Assembly: GCF_041296385.1 (NCBI RefSeq)
Contig: NC_091019.1
Location: 6,781,264-6,845,263, forward strand
Length of the DNA stretch: 64,000 bases
From: Aphelocoma coerulescens
Lineage: Eukaryota; Chordata; Aves; Passeriformes; Corvidae
Direction: 5' to 3'
The notes beneath the pieces are model-generated. The model saw nothing but the letters and a program-made list of their open reading frames with translations, searched no databases and was not told the DNA's origin. Below are positions 61,319 to 64,000 of this stretch, one piece after another. A program made the translations under genes and the position numbers. Each line of letters begins with the position of its first letter. Positions within the stretch are counted from its first letter, which is position 1.

Positions 61319-61759
61319 CTAGGCTTGTGCAATTTTGTCAGGCTGAGGCCCCACCCATGCAGGGTTGGCCAGCATGTCAGCCCTGGCATTGCCTTCTTTT
61401 ATAAAACCTGGTAAATCGGTGTGGCTTCGAAAGTGCAGAATGTAATATGGATGCACTCGAGCCTGAATTGCAGACCACAAGGTTTGCAATAGCAAAAACA
61501 GAGCTGCATTGTTCACCTCCTTCAGAAATGAACAATCTAAGCATTGGGTTATATCTGCTACATAAGCAGAGTCAGTAACCAAATCCAGAGGTACCTGTGA
61601 GAATCGCTGAAAAGCCATGGTAACAGCCCTTAATTCAACTAACTGAGCAGAGCCTGACTCGTGGCCTTTCAGCACCTGCCATTCCGATCCCTCCTTCCAG
61701 GTAACAATGGCTTTCCCAGTTTTCCCAGAACCATCTGTAAAGACGGTGGGTCCTTGCAC
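61319..61759 (-). pseudogene. ERV RNase H domain
   Basis: RNase H removes the RNA strand during reverse transcription. This frame of about 146 codons begins a few residues before 'VFTDGSG', the first catalytic Asp motif, near 61735. It continues with the Glu in 'LVELRAV', the Asp in 'VTDSAYV' and a final 'NARADML' Asp motif near 61370-61385, so the four acidic residues look intact. A His-containing 'HFRSHTDLPG' stretch just before the last Asp also fits. The frame is bounded by in-frame stops at 61763-61765 (upstream) and 61319-61321 (downstream). Confidence 0.92.
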
Positions 61760-61762
61760 CGG

Positions 61763-62320
61763 AACTCAACTATTTCTCGGCCGCAAGGAAAGTATGGTCG
61801 ATTTTGCCAACTGCAGTAATTTATGGCTGGGCAGATGGTAAGTGATCTGCCCTGAAAAGTTTTGCAGCGCACTTTGCAAAGGAGCACTATGGATAAGGCT
61901 CCACTCAAAGTGTTCCTTCGAGATTGAAATGACAATTACTGCAGGATCTGCAGCCATCAGTTGCAAACACCGTTGGCAGCATTTGATTATCAGAGAAGCG
62001 ACCAATTCAAACACCGTGGTTGAGGTCCTTTTCGGCTGACGAGGCAAAAAGACCCATTCTAGGATATGCAAAGGATCAGGCTATTGAGCATTCCACTGGC
62101 CAATGATACCTGTAGGATGGAGGTCTGGAATGGTAATGAAAACAGTGATAGCAATGGAGGGGTCCACTCGATAAACCTGATGAGCGGAAACAGCCCATTG
62201 GACCTCCTGCAGCACTCATTGCACTTCCGGAGTCAGCTCCCGAGGTGAATTCAGATCAGGGTCCCCTTTTAATGTATTAAAAAGTGGGGAAAGTTGCTTC
62301 GCGGTTAGACCTAAATAAGA
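61763..62320 (-). pseudogene. ERV reverse transcriptase thumb and connection, broken by stops
   Basis: This joins the reverse transcriptase palm to RNase H. It is read in one frame but interrupted by stops at 62216-62218, 62081-62083 and 61763-61765. The stretch at 61766-62071 is open and includes an 'ILEWVFLP' and a 'CLQL..ADPAVI' segment typical of the connection of class II avian ERVs. The overall length fits an uninterrupted ancestor, with no large deletion. Confidence 0.85.
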
Positions 62321-62887
62321 TCATAACCATTTGACGATACCCAGCAGTTTCTGAGCATCATTCAAGGTTTTAATCAAATCCGGGAATTGTACCTCTTGGC
62401 GTTGGATAGTTTGGTCCAAAATTTTTACTCCTAAATATTTCCAAGGAGGATGCTGTTGAACTTTCTCCGGAGCTACCTCTAATCCATAGGCATGCAGAGC
62501 AGCGAGCAGCTGAGGCTGTATTCTCAGCAGCTCATCCCAGGTGGATGCTGCCACCAGGATATCATCCATGTAATGGTAGCAGCATGCATCAGGAAACTGC
62601 TTGTGAACTCCAGATAAAGCTTGAGCGACATACCACTGACAGATAATTGGGCTGTTCTTCATCCCTTGAGGGAGGACCTTCCATTGGTATCTCTTAGCAG
62701 GTTCAGCATTGTTAATGGTAGGCACAGTAAAGGCAAATTTTGGTTTGTCATCAGGATGCAAAGGAATTGTGAAAAAACAATCCTTTAAATCAATTATCAG
62801 GATGTCCCACCCCATAGGAATCATGGTGGGAGAGGGCATGCCAGGCTGCAATGCCCCCATACCTTCCATTACTGCATTAACTTTTTG
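62321..62887 (-). pseudogene. ERV reverse transcriptase palm, catalytic part
   Basis: Reverse transcriptase copies viral RNA into DNA. The frame at 62321-62869 holds motif A ('LIIDLKDCFF', with its catalytic Asp, near 62780-62810) and a 'PQGMKNSP' stretch (motif B area). The catalytic box YMDD is at 62561-62572, so the three active-site Asp residues look intact. A stop at 62321-62323 ends the frame at 'KWL'. The upstream finger region lies on the other side of the solo LTR at 62894-63337, which cut the gene. Confidence 0.95.
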
Positions 62888-63343
62888 GAGATCTGTTGGA
62901 GAATGGTTAGAGGATCAGGGACATGGATCGTTGATAATGATAAAGGGTACAAATCAATAACAGAACTGTACAAGCAAAAGCCTGCACAAGAAAATGCCTC
63001 CATGAGAAAATGCCTGTGTGAGAAACAGGCCTGAGAACCAAAAGGGAGTTTTAAGGAGGTACAGTCCTGTGCTGATAAGAGGTACTGACCATGAGAAGGG
63101 AGGAAGATCTTTGATCTCTCAAGTCAAAACATAAGTAATAGAAGCTTACCAAATGTAGTCTTTTATCTAACCCAATTATGTAGAAGTAAGAATGTGCTTT
63201 CGTAAGTTTAAACTAATTAAAGAACTGATAAGCATGTACTTTCACACTATATAAGTGCCTCTGTATTGCTAATAAACGAAGCTTGCTTTATCAATCACAT
63301 TGATTGTCTGCATGTCTTCCCCCGCCAAAAGTCAGCAGAGATC
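62888..63343 (+). mobile_element. Solo LTR (444 bp) inside reverse transcriptase, with 6-bp target-site duplication
   Basis: The element at 62894-63337 starts TGTTGGAG and ends AAGTCAGCA, bounded by the same hexamer gagatc at 62888-62893 and 63338-63343. On the plus strand it has a TATA box (tatataag, 63248-63255) and AATAAA at 63271-63276. A short U5 of about 60 bp follows. The U3 part contains three 16-bp tandem units at 62980-63027. It is antisense to the host provirus and of a different family from the other LTRs here. No internal genes remain. Confidence 0.93.
62980..63027 (+). repeat. Three 16-bp tandem units in the U3 of the solo LTR
   Basis: Units at 62980-62995, 62996-63011 and 63012-63027 all begin gcct and contain a gagaaa or aagaaa core. 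Tandem repeats in U3 commonly act as enhancer units in retroviruses. That role here is only an inference. Confidence 0.8.
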
Positions 63344-63604
63344 CTGCAACAGTCTCCATTTCCCTGATTTCTTCTTAATTACGAAAACAGGAGTATTCTG
63401 GGGACTAGTAGAAGGCTCAATGTGCCCCTTTTGTAACTGTTCCTGAACCAGCTGATGAAGGGCGTCTAACTTCTCCTTTGGTGGGGGCCACTGCAGTTCA
63501 AAGATTGGTGTGTTAGTCAGCCACTGCAAAGGCAGTGTAGGATACTGTGCGCCCTTATGCACAGTGACCCCTATCAAAAATTTGTCCCAATCCGTACCCC
63601 CCAA
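63344..63604 (-). pseudogene. ERV reverse transcriptase, N-terminal finger region
   Basis: The frame carries the start of class II reverse transcriptase: 'LPLQWLTN', then a '[13 protein letters not shown]' helix, '[15 protein letters not shown]' and '[13 protein letters not shown]'. It is cut by the solo LTR at 63337. It overlaps the end of the protease frame by about 30 bases in the -1 frame relation, as in retroviruses that make pol by frameshifting from pro. Confidence 0.95.
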
Positions 63605-64000
63605 GCTGCCAACATGTCCCGCCCCTGAAGGTTAAGGGAAGTGATAGTGACATAAGGGCTAATTGTAGCTGTGCATCCCTCTGGGTCCCTCACCATCACA
63701 GGCCGTTTGCTTAAATCGGTCTGTGTGGTTCCTCCTACTCCTGCGATGGCCAATCCCACAGGGGCTAAAGGCCATGAGGGAGGCCACACAAAAAAGGAGA
63801 TGATAGTTACATCAGCACCCGTAGCAATCAAACCTCAAAGCTGAGTTCGGGGTGGACGGGCGTGTGGCAGGATCAGGGTACACGTCATCTGTGGCCTTTG
63901 GTCAGAGATGTCTGCAGTCCAGAAGGCCTGCGGAAGTCCTGTAGATCCACTGCCGTTATACTCGTGAGTTTGTTGTTCTATCCTGGGGACACAAGACTTA
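63574..64000 (-). pseudogene. ERV protease, partial, active-site Asp lost
   Basis: Retroviral protease is an aspartic protease that cleaves Gag-Pol as a dimer, with one Asp per subunit in a D-T/S-G triad. Here the expected triad reads Ala-Thr-Gly ('IATGADV'), with the Ala codon at 63823-63825, so catalysis would be lost. A stop (63835-63837) lies just upstream. Beyond it, toward 64000, further protease-like N-terminal sequence is open. Downstream, the flap area contains a 'GVGGTTQ' stretch, and near the C-terminus a 'GRDMLAAWG' stretch matches the conserved helix of the family. The frame ends at 63574-63576, directly after the slippery heptamer. Confidence 0.9.
63577..63583 (-). promoter_or_regulatory. 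Pro/pol ribosomal frameshift heptamer
   Basis: On the minus strand the sequence is A AAT TTT followed at once by the protease stop TGA. This fits the X XXY YYZ rule for -1 ribosomal slippage, and the same heptamer is known at the pro/pol junction of betaretroviruses such as Mason-Pfizer monkey virus. The reverse transcriptase frame is exactly in the -1 frame. A downstream stimulatory pseudoknot was not verified. Confidence 0.8.

Larger units (their letters stand above)
59276..64000 (-). mobile_element. Class II (ERVK-like) endogenous retrovirus, 3' part, nested insertions
   Basis: Reading from the right edge leftward on the minus strand, the window shows protease, reverse transcriptase, RNase H, zinc-binding and catalytic integrase regions, a short tail, a polypurine tract and one LTR. 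The separate protease and pol frames joined by a slippery heptamer, and the sequence of the pol motifs, indicate a class II, betaretrovirus-like (ERVK) element. There is no room for env: only about 270 bp separate the integrase stop from the polypurine tract. Gag, the primer-binding site and the 5' LTR should lie beyond position 64000. Two solo LTRs of other families (60492-61102 and 62894-63337) interrupt it. It carries many stops and lost catalytic residues, so it is non-functional. Confidence 0.9.

Noticed and set aside
1..64000. CRISPR arrays, operons or other prokaryotic systems
   Set aside because: No regularly spaced repeats, ribosome-binding sites or dense gene layout. The content is vertebrate non-coding DNA.

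Overview
The window looks like songbird (passerine) nuclear DNA. It is AT-rich (judged by eye) and contains many fragments of CR1, the dominant LINE of birds. It also has one short element with a tRNA-like head and a CR1-like tail, the structure of the passerine SINE TguSINE1, plus LTRs of several endogenous retrovirus (ERV) families. I could not recognise any exon of a host protein-coding gene, rRNA, tRNA gene, CRISPR or prokaryotic feature. Most long reading frames are chance frames or lie inside transposable elements. The window is probably intergenic or inside a very long intron.

Layout. 1-610: an ERV LTR, cut or close to cut by the window edge. 1238-2180: a CR1 copy (minus). 2310-3046: a short direct repeat followed by a striking 73-bp inverted repeat of unknown origin. 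3050-6970: unique DNA. 6971-7875: two adjoining CR1 3' ends with a perfect small inverted repeat at the joint. 7880-14040: unique DNA. 14041-14470: a GC-rich island with two exon-like blocks separated by an intron-like 66 bp. 14680-14757: a CR1 scrap and two back-to-back hairpins. 20330-22068: two CR1 pieces (plus). 30530-30822: two CR1 ends facing each other. 32443-32519: five TAATTA homeodomain core sites in 77 bp. 40354-40613: a compact 260-bp solo LTR with a perfect 6-bp target-site duplication. 47355-49025: the longest CR1 (minus), including a decayed reverse transcriptase. 49620-49945: old CR1 scraps. 51152-51290: the tRNA/CR1 SINE. 54618-54689: a pre-miRNA-sized hairpin.

59276-64000: the 3' half of a class II (ERVK/betaretrovirus-like) provirus on the minus strand. 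Reading 5' to 3' on that strand it holds protease, a pro/pol slippery heptamer, reverse transcriptase, RNase H, integrase, a short repeat-bearing tail, a polypurine tract and the 3' LTR. There is no env, and gag and the 5' LTR lie beyond the right edge. The provirus is dead: in-frame stops are scattered through it, the protease active-site Asp codon now reads Ala, and the second Asp of the integrase triad reads Asn. Two solo LTRs of other families have inserted into it in the opposite orientation, one in RT and one in integrase, each with a clean 6-bp target-site duplication.

The genes do not form a working system. The main content is a layered record of retroelement insertions in otherwise quiet DNA. 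The host-side candidates worth a check are the TAATTA cluster, the 73-bp inverted repeat, the exon-like pair and the hairpins. All family assignments were made by eye, without database searches.
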